Positions 1-7,535 are shown, numbered from the stretch's first letter. The stretch: DNA of 9,887 nucleotides from Actinomycetota bacterium (GCA_005885015.1 VAYG01000156.1:1-9887); one strand, 5' to 3'. The notes: generated by a model not told the origin, from the sequence alone. Numbers and translations: made by a program.

Positions 1-1036
1 GGTTCACCCCGACGTCGGCGGTGGCCGCGGTGTACGGGCCCTCGGGCAGGCGGGCCTCGAAGCCGGAGTGGTACACGACGAAGTTGACCTTCGGGTGCTT
101 CCTGGCCGCCGGACCGACGTCGATGGGGCTGGCGAAGCGGCTCCCCCACGAGAGGCCCTTGTGGACGCACACGATGGGAACGCCGACCTCGCCGGCCTTC
201 CGGATGAACGCCTCGCCCACGTGCGGAACGCCCCGCTCATGGTCGTCCAGCCACCACCCGTTGCCGGAGTGCTCGTACAGGTCGGGGAAGTGGGTGAAGG
301 TCTTCCACGCGACGATCGGGTAACGGGCGGACACGTCCTCCATCGCCTCGAGGTTGGCTTCCAGACGCCCTACGTTGGGCAGGGCCTGGCCATGCAGCAG
401 GACCCGCTCGTCCCGGCATAGGATCTCGGCCGCCTTGCGCGTCTCGTCCATGATCTCGATCGAGAGCGGGCTGCCCTCGGGATAGATGGGCAGAGCGGAG
501 AGCGAGAGCATCGTGGTGTCGCTGCGCAGGAACATCTCGGTCATGAAGTGCTCGATGGAGAAACAGGTCCGCGGGTCGGACTCACCGCAGTTCTGCTGGG
601 GGAAGTTCGTCCAGAAGCCCTGGCCGTGCGCGATGGGGTTCAGGTCGTACTCGAGCAGATGCCCCTGGATGTCGAACACGAACTCCTCGCCGCCGATGGC
701 TTCCCGAGCGGCCTCAGGCTCCGTGGTTGCCTCCGGTGAGATGCGATAGCCACCTCCAGGCGACGCGGTCGGGGAGTGTGCGGAGGCACGAAAGGACTCG
801 CGCGTGCATGCGTCCAGGACGAGCAGCGTCGTTGCTGCGCCGCACACCGAGAGCAGGAACTCCCGCCGGGACATCCCCAAACGGCGGGCCCCCCGCTCGC
901 ACTCCTCGCGGGCCCGGCGAATGGTCTCGGTCAGGACTTCCGAGAGAGGCTCTGGCTCGTATTCGCCGTTGGAGCACGGCCCGAACTTGATTGGAAGTCC
1001 GGGGTCCTCGTCCCTCCAATTCGTCTCCGCGCTCAT
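1..1036 (-). CDS. Amidohydrolase-2 family protein, Tat-exported lipoprotein (partial, C-terminus beyond left edge)
   Basis: The frame is open from an ATG at 1036 down to base 1, giving 345 residues with no stop. A twin-arginine motif (SRREFLL, residues 56-62) and a hydrophobic stretch end in a lipobox-like LVLDAC (Cys77), so the protein is probably exported folded and lipid-anchored. It is preceded by an unusually long N-region of 55 residues. The mature part resembles the TIM-barrel amidohydrolase-2 (PF04909, ACMSD-like) family: a beta-1 motif FDIQGH (His126), later histidines in CVHKG (His292) and VVYHSGFE (His323). The first His of the usual HxH metal pair is Gln124. These enzymes are typically metal-dependent hydrolases or decarboxylases; the substrate here is unknown. 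Start: ATG 1036 is chosen because the N-region looks coding, but Met55 (ATG at 874), directly before SRREF, is an alternative. There is no strong Shine-Dalgarno at either. Confidence 0.85.
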   Translation of the reverse strand, partial: MSAETNWRDEDPGLPIKFGPCSNGEYEPEPLSEVLTETIRRAREECERGARRLGMSRREFLLSVCGAATTLLVLDACTRESFRASAHSPTASPGGGYRISPEATTEPEAAREAIGGEEFVFDIQGHLLEYDLNPIAHGQGFWTNFPQQNCGESDPRTCFSIEHFMTEMFLRSDTTMLSLSALPIYPEGSPLSIEIMDETRKAAEILCRDERVLLHGQALPNVGRLEANLEAMEDVSARYPIVAWKTFTHFPDLYEHSGNGWWLDDHERGVPHVGEAFIRKAGEVGVPIVCVHKGLSWGSRFASPIDVGPAARKHPKVNFVVYHSGFEARLPEGPYTAATADVGVN

Positions 1037-1055
1037 CGTCCGTCAGTAGACGGGT

Positions 1056-1074
1056 CGAACCGCTCACCGGTTCG
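1056..1074. promoter_or_regulatory. Inverted repeat, possible operator
   Basis: CGAACCG and CGGTTCG form a perfect 7-bp inverted repeat around a 5-base CTCAC spacer, 19 bases upstream of the amidohydrolase ATG. Its place in the leader would suit a repressor operator or an RNA hairpin in the 5' UTR. No regulator is identified, and a chance 7-bp repeat in GC-rich DNA is possible. Confidence 0.3.
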
Positions 1075-1124
1075 TCACCGCGCCATCGCCTCGAGGAAAT
1101 GGTGTTTGGCCGCCCATCCGCCGC

Positions 1125-1154
1125 TTGACCGACCACTCCCTGTATCCATACGGT
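1125..1154 (+). promoter_or_regulatory. Candidate sigma-70-type promoter for the repeat protein
   Basis: TTGACC (1125-1130) matches the -35 consensus at five of six bases. Eighteen bases on, TACGGT (1149-1154) fits the TANNNT -10 pattern common in GC-rich bacteria. Transcription would begin near 1161, about eight bases before the GGAGGTG ribosome binding site at 1169. The agreement with that site supports a start at 1180. This is pattern matching only. Confidence 0.4.
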
Positions 1155-1168
1155 TCTCCACCCGACCT

Positions 1169-1174
1169 GGAGGT
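1169..1174 (+). promoter_or_regulatory. Ribosome binding site deciding the repeat-protein start
   Basis: GGAGGT lies five bases before the ATC codon at 1180 and in the right place after the candidate promoter. No comparable site precedes the GTG at 1216. It therefore argues for initiation at 1180, although that codon is not a standard start. Confidence 0.55.
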
Positions 1175-1179
1175 GGCCG

Positions 1180-1941
1180 ATCAGAGCATCCCGCTTCCTC
1201 CCGGCCGCGCTGGCGGTGACGGCAACCGTCACCCTCCTCACCCCGCCCGCGTCGCCGGCCGAGACGAACGCCCGGCCGGCAGCGGCCTGTGGCCCCACCT
1301 GGACGGTCGTGGCCAGCCCGAGTCTCGGAACGATCGAGAACTACCTCTACGCGGTCACGGGGATCTCGGCCACCGACGCGTGGGCCGTGGGGATGTACTC
1401 GAGCACCGGGCTCCAGCAGACCCTCATCGAGCACTGGGACGGTACGGAGTGGACGAATGTCCCAAGCCCCAACGCGTCCGGGCACAACGTCCTGTACGGA
1501 GTGGCGGCGCTCTCGACGGACGACGTGTGGGCGGTCGGCACGCATCGTCCGGATTTGGGCACCTTCAAGACGCTGGCCATGCACTGGAACGGGGTCGAGT
1601 GGAGCATCGTGAAGAGCCCGAACGCGGCCGGCGACAGCTTCCTGTACGCGGCCGCGGCCGCGGGCAACCAAGTGTGGGCCATCGGCCAGTCCTCCGACGC
1701 CGAGCCGTTCCGCACGCTGGCGATGCGATGGACCGGGTCCCGGTGGAAGATCGTGCCCACACCCAACCCGTACGTCGGCAGCCACTACCTGCTCGGTGCC
1801 GCCGCGGTCCCGTCGGGATCGCCTCGGGCCTGGGCCGCCGGGAACGCCGCCAACGCGCCACTCATCCTCGAGTGGAACGGCCGGGAGTGGACCTCCGCGA
1901 CGGCCCCCGGCACCGATCAGTTCGCGCCCCCTGTCGGATGA
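1180..1941 (+). CDS. Secreted W/PSPN repeat protein, probably beta-propeller-like
   Basis: Read from 1180, the protein has 253 residues: a signal peptide (RASR n-region, hydrophobic core at about residues 6-20, likely cleavage after SPA near residue 28), then four repeats of about 48-50 residues (41-90, 91-140, 141-188, 189-236) and a partial fifth. The repeat consensus is W-x-x-V-x-(S/T)PN, then LYGVAA, (D/x)VWAVG, and TLAMHWNG-x-E. Such Trp-rich repeats are common in exported proteins of Actinobacteria and Chloroflexota and probably form propeller blades; the ligand is unknown. Start: the only standard start in frame after the stop at 1126 is GTG 1216, which would cut off the n-region and half the hydrophobic core and has no ribosome binding site. 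ATC 1180 has a well-placed GGAGGT. Either ATC is used, or the ATG was mutated or misread. The stop lies 11 bases from the convergent exporter's stop. Confidence 0.75.
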   Translation: MRASRFLPAALAVTATVTLLTPPASPAETNARPAAACGPTWTVVASPSLGTIENYLYAVTGISATDAWAVGMYSSTGLQQTLIEHWDGTEWTNVPSPNASGHNVLYGVAALSTDDVWAVGTHRPDLGTFKTLAMHWNGVEWSIVKSPNAAGDSFLYAAAAAGNQVWAIGQSSDAEPFRTLAMRWTGSRWKIVPTPNPYVGSHYLLGAAAVPSGSPRAWAAGNAANAPLILEWNGREWTSATAPGTDQFAPPVG

Positions 1942-1952
1942 CCGGGGCCTGA

Positions 1953-3212
1953 TCAGGCGGAAGGCGCTACGCGCTTCGAGCGTTCGGACGTCACGACCTT
2001 CCCCAGGGTGACGACTCCCAGCGCGAGCGTCAGGATTCCGCACAGAGCGAACGTCCCGCGCGTTCCGAGGCCGGCGACCATCGGTCCACCCACGAGGGTG
2101 CCAAAGGGGAGCGCGCCCAGGGTCAGGGTCGCCCAGAGGGCCATGACCGGGCCCTGTTCGGACGGAGGGGTGGCGCCCTGGATCGCGCTGACCGACGCGG
2201 CGATGAAGGGGCCGTACAACAGGCCCCCGAAACCGAACGCGATGAGGGCCACCGCGGGCGAGTGAGCCACCGACAGGAGCAGCGCGGCCCCTCCCCATCC
2301 GATGATCGAGAGAACGGTCACCCACTGGGTGACCCGTTCGTGGCGCAGCGCGCCCACGGCGAGGCCCCCGACCAGCGACCCCACCCCGAACACGGCGAAC
2401 AGCTGCCCGTAGAGCTTCGACCCATGGCCGAGCGAGTTCTGGACGAAGATCGGCAGGCCGACGTCGATGGGACCGTAGAGAAGGTTGAACAGGAACGTCA
2501 CGGCCATCAGCCACAGGACGATAGAGGGGACGGAGCGGAGGAGGGAGAGCTTCGCGGCCTCGGGTTCCCGATCGGGTCGCGCCGCGGCAGGCAAGGTCAG
2601 CGCCAGGACGTACAGGACGCCGGAGGAGCCGGCGTAGGCGAGAAGGGTGACCCCGGCCCCGGGCCCGGCGACGAGCAGACCCCCGGTCACGGGACCGAGG
2701 ACGTCGATGCCGAGCTGGATGGAGAAGCCCAGGAGGGAGTTGGCGGCCAGGCGCTGCTCGGGCCGGATCAGTTCGTCGATGGCGGTGCGCCTGGCCCCGG
2801 CGGCGAGGGAACGGGTGAGCGATGAGACGGCGAGGATCAGGAGATACGGGCCCAGCGCGAGCTGATGGGTCAGGGCGAGGCCGCCGATGACGCCGAAGCA
2901 GACGACGCGGAGGGCGGCGTCGACCAGAAGGACCGTCTTGCTCGGGATCCGCCATCGCCGAAGTCCGGCCACGAGCGAGACCGGGATCCCGGGAAGGAAG
3001 GCCGCGGTGCCGGCCGCCGCGACGGCGAAGGCGCGGTTGACCGAGCCGGCGATCTCCAGGGCGAGCCACGGAACGGCCACGACCGAGAGCCCCGCGCCGA
3101 GCGAGGCGATGAAGAATCCGAGGTACAGGCGTCGGACGTGCTTGTTGGCGAGGACGCCGGCGTACGGATGGCCGGGCAAACGGCGGGTCTTTGGGGGGGC
3201 GCTCATGGACAT
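1953..3212 (-). CDS. MFS transporter (EntS-like / MFS_3 type exporter)
   Basis: The product is a 419-residue integral membrane protein with about 12 hydrophobic segments in two halves, split by a short charged loop at residues 211-222 (ARPDREPEAAKL). Segments are clear at about 29-52, 60-83, 94-115, 121-138, 158-183, 187-210, 230-247, 266-289, 298-316, 318-345, 354-380 and 386-405. RRxxIDELIRPEQRLAANSL (from residue 141) is the loop typical of MFS_3-type drug or siderophore exporters. The substrate cannot be read from sequence. ATG at 3212 is chosen; a second ATG lies two codons in at 3206. The gene is divergent from the oxidoreductase with 39 bases between starts, so the two may share control, and it converges on the repeat protein. 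Confidence 0.88.
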   Translation of the reverse strand: MSMSAPPKTRRLPGHPYAGVLANKHVRRLYLGFFIASLGAGLSVVAVPWLALEIAGSVNRAFAVAAAGTAAFLPGIPVSLVAGLRRWRIPSKTVLLVDAALRVVCFGVIGGLALTHQLALGPYLLILAVSSLTRSLAAGARRTAIDELIRPEQRLAANSLLGFSIQLGIDVLGPVTGGLLVAGPGAGVTLLAYAGSSGVLYVLALTLPAAARPDREPEAAKLSLLRSVPSIVLWLMAVTFLFNLLYGPIDVGLPIFVQNSLGHGSKLYGQLFAVFGVGSLVGGLAVGALRHERVTQWVTVLSIIGWGGAALLLSVAHSPAVALIAFGFGGLLYGPFIAASVSAIQGATPPSEQGPVMALWATLTLGALPFGTLVGGPMVAGLGTRGTFALCGILTLALGVVTLGKVVTSERSKRVAPSA

Positions 3213-3237
3213 GCCAGCCTATGATCCGGCAGCCGGC

Positions 3238-3246
3238 GGAAGGGGG
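3238..3246 (+). promoter_or_regulatory. Ribosome binding site of the oxidoreductase
   Basis: GGAAGGGGG sits five bases before the GTG at 3252. It fixes that GTG as the start, within a divergent gap of only 39 bases. I find no confident -35/-10 pair in the gap; TATGAT at 3220-3225 is a possible -10 without a good -35. Confidence 0.55.
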
Positions 3247-3251
3247 AAAGC

Positions 3252-4124
3252 GTGACGGTTCGGTACGGTGTGCACGCGGGGACCGAGGGCGCCGGCATCC
3301 AGGACTGCGTCGAGTTCTGGCGACGGGTGGAGGGGCTCGGGTACGAGTGGCTCTCGGTGTGGGACCACTTCTACCCGCTGGCGGGTGACACCGGCGGTCG
3401 CGGGTCCTTCGACGCGCTGGCCTCTCACACAGCGCTGGCCTGCATGACCACCCGGCCGCGTATCGGCGTGCTCGTGTACTCCGTGGCCTACCGCCATCCA
3501 GCCGTCATGGCCAACGCCATCTCGACGATCGATCACCTGTCGGCCGGCCGGGCCGAGGTGGCGATGGGCGCCGGATGGCACGAGCCCGAGTACCGGGCGT
3601 ACGGGCTGCCGTTCGAGAGCGCGGGAACCCGCCTGGACCAGCTGGAGGAGGGCGTGCAGTGCCTGGCCGGTCTGCTCCACGAGGAGCGGTTCTCGTTTGA
3701 GGGCGAATACTTCCAGCTCAGCAACGCGGCGCTGGGGGTCCGGCCCGTCCAGGCTCGGGTGCCCGTATGGATCGGGGGCATGGGGGAGAAACGGACCCTG
3801 CCGATGGCCGCCCGATATGCCGACGGGTGGGACGCGCCGCTTTCGCCGTCGGCCGCGGAGTTCGCCCACAAGGTCGAGGTGCTGGAGCGAGCGTGCGAGG
3901 AGATCGGCCGTGACCCGGCGACGATCCGGAGATCCGCGCACGTGGCGGTCATGCGCGACGAGGAGGAAGCCCATCAGCGCTTCCAGGGGGACGACCAGGT
4001 GCTCGAGGGGCTGAAGGCGTTCGAGGAAGCCGGGGCCGACCAGATCCTGCTGGCCGGGAACCTCACCTGGGGAACCGAGCAGCTCGAACGCGCCGCGAAG
4101 CTGCTGCGCATCGAGCCGGCGTGA
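3252..4124 (+). CDS. LLM-class, probably F420-dependent, oxidoreductase
   Basis: This 290-residue protein fits the bacterial luciferase-like monooxygenase fold, a TIM barrel of usually 280-330 residues. Diagnostic stretches are GYEWLSVWDHFYPL (30-43) on the second strand, the RIGVLVYSVAYRHPAVMAN segment (70-88), SAGRAEVAMGAGW followed by HEPEYRAYGLPF (97-121), the RPVQARVPVWIGGMG phosphate-side motif (164-178) and ADGWD (190-194). This pattern is that of the actinobacterial TIGR03560-like group annotated as F420-dependent; F420 rather than FMN is inferred from family resemblance. It is probably a cytosolic, hydride-transferring enzyme of unknown substrate. The GTG start has a strong ribosome binding site. 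It converges on the response-regulator gene 26 bases downstream and appears monocistronic. Confidence 0.88.
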   Translation: MTVRYGVHAGTEGAGIQDCVEFWRRVEGLGYEWLSVWDHFYPLAGDTGGRGSFDALASHTALACMTTRPRIGVLVYSVAYRHPAVMANAISTIDHLSAGRAEVAMGAGWHEPEYRAYGLPFESAGTRLDQLEEGVQCLAGLLHEERFSFEGEYFQLSNAALGVRPVQARVPVWIGGMGEKRTLPMAARYADGWDAPLSPSAAEFAHKVEVLERACEEIGRDPATIRRSAHVAVMRDEEEAHQRFQGDDQVLEGLKAFEEAGADQILLAGNLTWGTEQLERAAKLLRIEPA

Positions 4125-4150
4125 ACGCTTCCGCCGGATGATGCCCGAAA

Positions 4151-5389
4151 CTAGGGCTGCCGAAGGTACGCGAGGACGGCGAGCACTCGACGGTGGTCGT
4201 CGTCCTGGGGCAGGAGGCCCAGCTTCGTAAAGATGTTGCCGATGTGGCCCTCGACGGTCTTCGGGCTGAGGAACAAGCGCTCGCAGATCGCCTGGTTCGA
4301 CCGGCCCTCGGCCATCAGCTGGAGGACCTGCCGCTCCCGCTCGGTCAGGTCATCCATCTCCCCGACGTCGCGTCGGCGGCGCAGCAACTGGCCCACCACC
4401 TCCGGATCGATCACCGACTGGCCCTTCGACACGCGGCGGACCGAATCCGCGAAATCGGCCACGTTCGCGACCCGATCCTTGAGCACGTAGCCGATCCCGG
4501 CCGGGCTCTCCGCCAGCAGGTTCATCGCGTGATGTGTCTCCACGTACTGGGACAGGACCAGGACGCCGATCGACGGGAATTCCTGGCGCAGCCGCGCCGC
4601 TGCCACCAACCCCTCGTCCGTGTTGGTCGGGGGCATGCGGATGTCCGTGACCACCAGGTCGGGAGGATCAGCCCGGACCCGTTCCAGCAGCTCCTCGGCG
4701 TCCCCGACCTGGCCGACCACATCGAGCCCGGCCTCGGTCAGCACTCGGACCACGCCTTCCCGGAACAACACCGAGTCGTCGGCCACCACCACCCGGAGCG
4801 TGCCCCCCGATTCGGCTTCTTCCGCGGCTGGACCGAGCGAGGCGAACCGCGCCGCGGGATCGTCCTCCACGGGGGCGATGCGGATAACCCGAACGGGGTC
4901 CGCGAGGTTCTTCAGCCGGATGGCGCCCCGGTCCTGATACTCCAGGCCTTCCATCCGGCCGGCGAGATGGCAGACCTCCCGGCTGGCCAGCACCTCGCCC
5001 GGCCCCGCCAGCCCGCACAGCCTGGCCGCGACGTTCACCGCGTTCCCTCGATAGTTGTCCTCGACCGCCACGGCCTCGCCGGCGTCGATCCCGATGCCGA
5101 CTGGGAGCGGCCCCGTTCCCTCGAACGTGGCGTCGCCGGCGAAGCGAGCCTGCATCTCCATCGCGGTCCGGATGCCGTCGCGCACCGAGTCGAATACGAC
5201 CAGGGCCTCGTCGCCCCGGAGCTCCACCATGGCGCCGTGGTGCGCGGAGGCGATCTCGCGCGTCAGCGAGGCGAAGGCCGACACGAGCCGTCCGGCCGCC
5301 TCGTCGCCGCGCTGCTCGGTGAAGCTGGTGTAGCCGCGCACGTCCGCGATCAGGAAGGTCCTGACCGCCGGGCCCGAGGCCGCCGTCAC
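4151..5389 (-). CDS. Class III cyclase-like domain fused to a NarL/FixJ response regulator
   Basis: Three domains make up 412 residues. Residues 10-172 are a class III nucleotidyl cyclase-like domain: Asp16 and Asp60 at the metal positions (FLIADVRGYT, ELRGDE), and Asn119 and Arg123 (NVAAR) at the transition-state positions. The lysine of the usual KxxGD motif is Glu56, so cyclase activity is doubtful. Residues 197-320 are a receiver domain with acidic Asp204/Asp205, phospho-acceptor Asp249 (VVTDIRMP), Ser280 and Lys304 (YVLKD). Residues 346-410 are a LuxR-type HTH (LTEREREVL-like start, then KTVEGHIGNIFTKLGL). The GTG start overlaps the kinase stop by four bases (GTGA), indicating translational coupling, so the protein is probably the kinase's output transcription factor. 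An N-terminal cyclase domain on a NarL-type regulator is not the usual order. Target genes are unknown. Confidence 0.9.
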   Translation of the reverse strand: MTAASGPAVRTFLIADVRGYTSFTEQRGDEAAGRLVSAFASLTREIASAHHGAMVELRGDEALVVFDSVRDGIRTAMEMQARFAGDATFEGTGPLPVGIGIDAGEAVAVEDNYRGNAVNVAARLCGLAGPGEVLASREVCHLAGRMEGLEYQDRGAIRLKNLADPVRVIRIAPVEDDPAARFASLGPAAEEAESGGTLRVVVADDSVLFREGVVRVLTEAGLDVVGQVGDAEELLERVRADPPDLVVTDIRMPPTNTDEGLVAAARLRQEFPSIGVLVLSQYVETHHAMNLLAESPAGIGYVLKDRVANVADFADSVRRVSKGQSVIDPEVVGQLLRRRRDVGEMDDLTERERQVLQLMAEGRSNQAICERLFLSPKTVEGHIGNIFTKLGLLPQDDDHRRVLAVLAYLRQP

Positions 5390-7467
5390 GGCACGGGGAT
5401 CTCCGCTACGACCCGCGTCCCCGCCCCGCGAGGGCTCTCCAGGCGAAGCCTTCCTCCCAAGGCGGCCACCCGGTCCGCCAGGCCGGTCAGCCCCGACCCC
5501 TTGGACGCGTCGGCGCCGCCGATCCCGTCGTCGGCGACCTCGACGAGCAAGCGGCCATCGTCGAGCCTCGCGGCGACTGTGACCGATGACGCGTCGGCGT
5601 GCTTCGAGGCGTTGGCCAGTGCCTCCGAGACGATGAAGTAAGCGGTCGATTCCACCGGCGCGGGCAGCCTCCCCTCTGGTGCGGCCGCGAGTCTAGCGGG
5701 GACGCTGGCCCGCTGGACCACGGACTCGAGGGCTGGCCCGAGTCCCGCCTCGGTGAGGATGGCGGGATAGGTCCCGCGGGCCAGCTCGCGCAGCTCGTTC
5801 AGCGTCACGCGAAGCTCCTCGCCGACTCGGTCAAGCTCGTCGCCAAGTGCCGGATCCGCCACCCGGTCGCGGGTCAGCCCGACGGCGATGGCGAGGGTGA
5901 GCAGGCGCTGCTGCGCTCCGTCGTGGATGTTGCGTTCCAGCCGCCGGCGCTCCTCGTCCTGCGCGCTGACCAGGCGCTGCCGGGAGGCCTTGAGCTCTTC
6001 GAAGAGGCGGACGTTGCGCAGCACCAGCCCGGCCTGCGCGGCGAGCGCCCCGATCAGCCGCTCCTTCGTCGGGAGCATCGGGTCGCTGGATCGTTCGACC
6101 AGCGTGATCGCCCCGAGCAGCTCACCCTGCTGGATGACGGGGTATACGCGATCCCAGCCGTTGAACGGCGGAAGGCCCTCGCCCTTCCAAACGATCGGCA
6201 GGAGCTCGGGAAGCAGCCCGGCCGGCCACGTCGCGGCCGGCCGGAACTCATCGTCGAACCGGAGCCACACCCCGATCTTGGTCGCCCCGGTCGCCGAGGC
6301 CATCGCCTCGACCATCTTCGGGAGGACGTCCTCGACGGAGTAGGCGTCCGACATGCGGTGGGCGAGGTCCGACAGGACGACGTACGGAGTCGCGCGCTTC
6401 CCGTAGACCACGCGGTCGGCCAGGCGGCCCGCCCTCGAGCGGACCGGTTGGAAGCCGACCGCGACAACCGCTGCAGCCGAATAGACGAGCAGGTTGTTGT
6501 CGCTCTGCCCGTGGAGGCTCGAGCCGAGCCACACCACGATCCCCACGTAGACCAGGGAGATGAACGCGGCGAGCGTGCCCAGCATGACCGTCTTCTTGAC
6601 CACGAAATCGAGCTCGTAGAGACGGTACTTGAACACGGCCACCGCGATGGACGCCGGGATCCCGAACCCGACCGAGATGAGGAAGGAGATCACGACGACC
6701 TTGGTCAAGATCGAGTCTCCGCCGAACCCGGCGATGGGGAAGGTGGCGAGTCCCAGGGCGGCCATCACGAGGGCGGCGTAGGCGACCCACTTGAGCTGCT
6801 GCCGCTGCTCGCCGGTCGCTTGGGAGTACCGCGTGACGAGGGCCCCCACGCACCCCAGGGCGGCCACGATCATGGCCAGCCCGATCACGATGAACACTGC
6901 CCACGGGCCCTGGTCGCCGATGATCCCCACGGGGTTTTCCAGCGGGGCGGTGAAGTGCGTGTAGTAGCCCTGGAGCTCGTCGCTCCCCAGCAGCGCTCCG
7001 ATCAGGAGGAACACCGCGCCGCCGCCCAGGACCCACCCGAACGGGCGCCACCTGCGGCTGGGGGGATGGCCGTCCGGGAACAGCAGGAAGAGCAGGGGGA
7101 CCGCGCCCAGACTGAGGAAGGGCGCCCACGAGTGAGCCCAGGCGGCCCACTCCACGGCCGGCAGCGAGCCGACTCCGGTGACCAGCCCGCGCAGGGTGTA
7201 CTCCTCGGAGAAGGGGAACAGGGCCATGCCGAGGCCGATGATCGAGAGGAGCCATCCCACGGCGTTGGCCCGGCGGGAAGCGATCAGGGCCCCCACGGTG
7301 GCGAACCCGAGGCTGGCGACGGCCTGCGCGACGTCCTCAACGGCCGGCAGGCGCTGCCCGGCCAGCCGGGTGCCGTTCAGGGCGGCCAGCCGGATGGTGA
7401 ACCCGGCCAGGGCCACGGTCAGGATCCAGACGAACCACGCTGCCATCCAGCGGAAACGGGTGTTCAT
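5386..7467 (-). CDS. Membrane NarL-type sensor histidine kinase with GAF domain
   Basis: The product is 693 residues. Residues 8-340 hold about ten hydrophobic segments, the last pair around 291-313 and 326-340, following the YRLYELDFVVKKT motif seen in many actinobacterial kinases. Residues of about 370-490 look like a GAF domain. Then comes a HisKA_3 dimerisation helix with the phospho-acceptor His515 (ERRRLERNIHDGAQQR) and an HATPase_c domain: N-box SEALANASKHA (Asn619), G-box DDGIGG (647-651) and GSGLTGL (657-663). All residues for autophosphorylation appear present. Start: the ATG at 7467 has AGGAGGT five bases upstream; the frame stays open to 8214, but only because it lies antisense to the PfkB gene. 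It forms an operon with the downstream regulator (4-base overlap). The stimulus is unknown; the many membrane segments suggest a membrane or lipophilic signal (inference). Confidence 0.92.
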   Translation of the reverse strand: MNTRFRWMAAWFVWILTVALAGFTIRLAALNGTRLAGQRLPAVEDVAQAVASLGFATVGALIASRRANAVGWLLSIIGLGMALFPFSEEYTLRGLVTGVGSLPAVEWAAWAHSWAPFLSLGAVPLLFLLFPDGHPPSRRWRPFGWVLGGGAVFLLIGALLGSDELQGYYTHFTAPLENPVGIIGDQGPWAVFIVIGLAMIVAALGCVGALVTRYSQATGEQRQQLKWVAYAALVMAALGLATFPIAGFGGDSILTKVVVISFLISVGFGIPASIAVAVFKYRLYELDFVVKKTVMLGTLAAFISLVYVGIVVWLGSSLHGQSDNNLLVYSAAAVVAVGFQPVRSRAGRLADRVVYGKRATPYVVLSDLAHRMSDAYSVEDVLPKMVEAMASATGATKIGVWLRFDDEFRPAATWPAGLLPELLPIVWKGEGLPPFNGWDRVYPVIQQGELLGAITLVERSSDPMLPTKERLIGALAAQAGLVLRNVRLFEELKASRQRLVSAQDEERRRLERNIHDGAQQRLLTLAIAVGLTRDRVADPALGDELDRVGEELRVTLNELRELARGTYPAILTEAGLGPALESVVQRASVPARLAAAPEGRLPAPVESTAYFIVSEALANASKHADASSVTVAARLDDGRLLVEVADDGIGGADASKGSGLTGLADRVAALGGRLRLESPRGAGTRVVAEIPVP

Positions 7468-7472
7468 CTCGC

Positions 7473-7479
7473 ACCTCCT
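7473..7479 (-). promoter_or_regulatory. Shine-Dalgarno of the histidine kinase
   Basis: On the minus strand AGGAGGT precedes the ATG at 7467 by five bases. It decides the kinase start against the long open extension upstream. Confidence 0.75.
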
Positions 7480-7486
7480 GGGGTGT

Positions 7487-7506
7487 GCATCATGCCCCGA
7501 TGGTGC
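7487..7506. promoter_or_regulatory. Imperfect palindrome in kinase leader
   Basis: GCATCAT and ATGGTGC flank a 6-base spacer (GCCCCG), pairing 6 of 7 bases (7 of 7 with one G-U pair in RNA). It lies 20-39 bases upstream of the kinase start, where an operator or leader hairpin could act. Evidence is weak, and no regulator is known. Confidence 0.2.
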
Positions 7507-7535
7507 GTCCCGGAGGACTCGGGTGACATGGGGGC

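Larger units (their letters stand above)
1037..1179. other. Divergent intergenic region, amidohydrolase / repeat protein
   Basis: These 143 bases separate two divergent genes. They hold a perfect 7-bp inverted repeat near the amidohydrolase start and a sigma-70-like promoter facing the repeat protein, listed separately. No small gene or RNA is evident. Confidence 0.6.

Noticed and set aside
1947..1958. GCCTGATCAGGC, a perfect 12-bp palindrome over the exporter stop codon, as a terminator
   Set aside because: Only four pairs remain once a loop is allowed and there is no T-tract; it is too weak to call.
1075..3069. A 664-residue open frame on the minus strand
   Set aside because: It is a different frame of the exporter and antisense to the repeat protein; it is very Arg/Pro/Gly-rich with no domain, typical of a GC-rich shadow frame.
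4193..5641. A 482-residue open frame on the plus strand
   Set aside because: It is antisense to the cyclase/response-regulator gene, which has clear domains and an operon partner.
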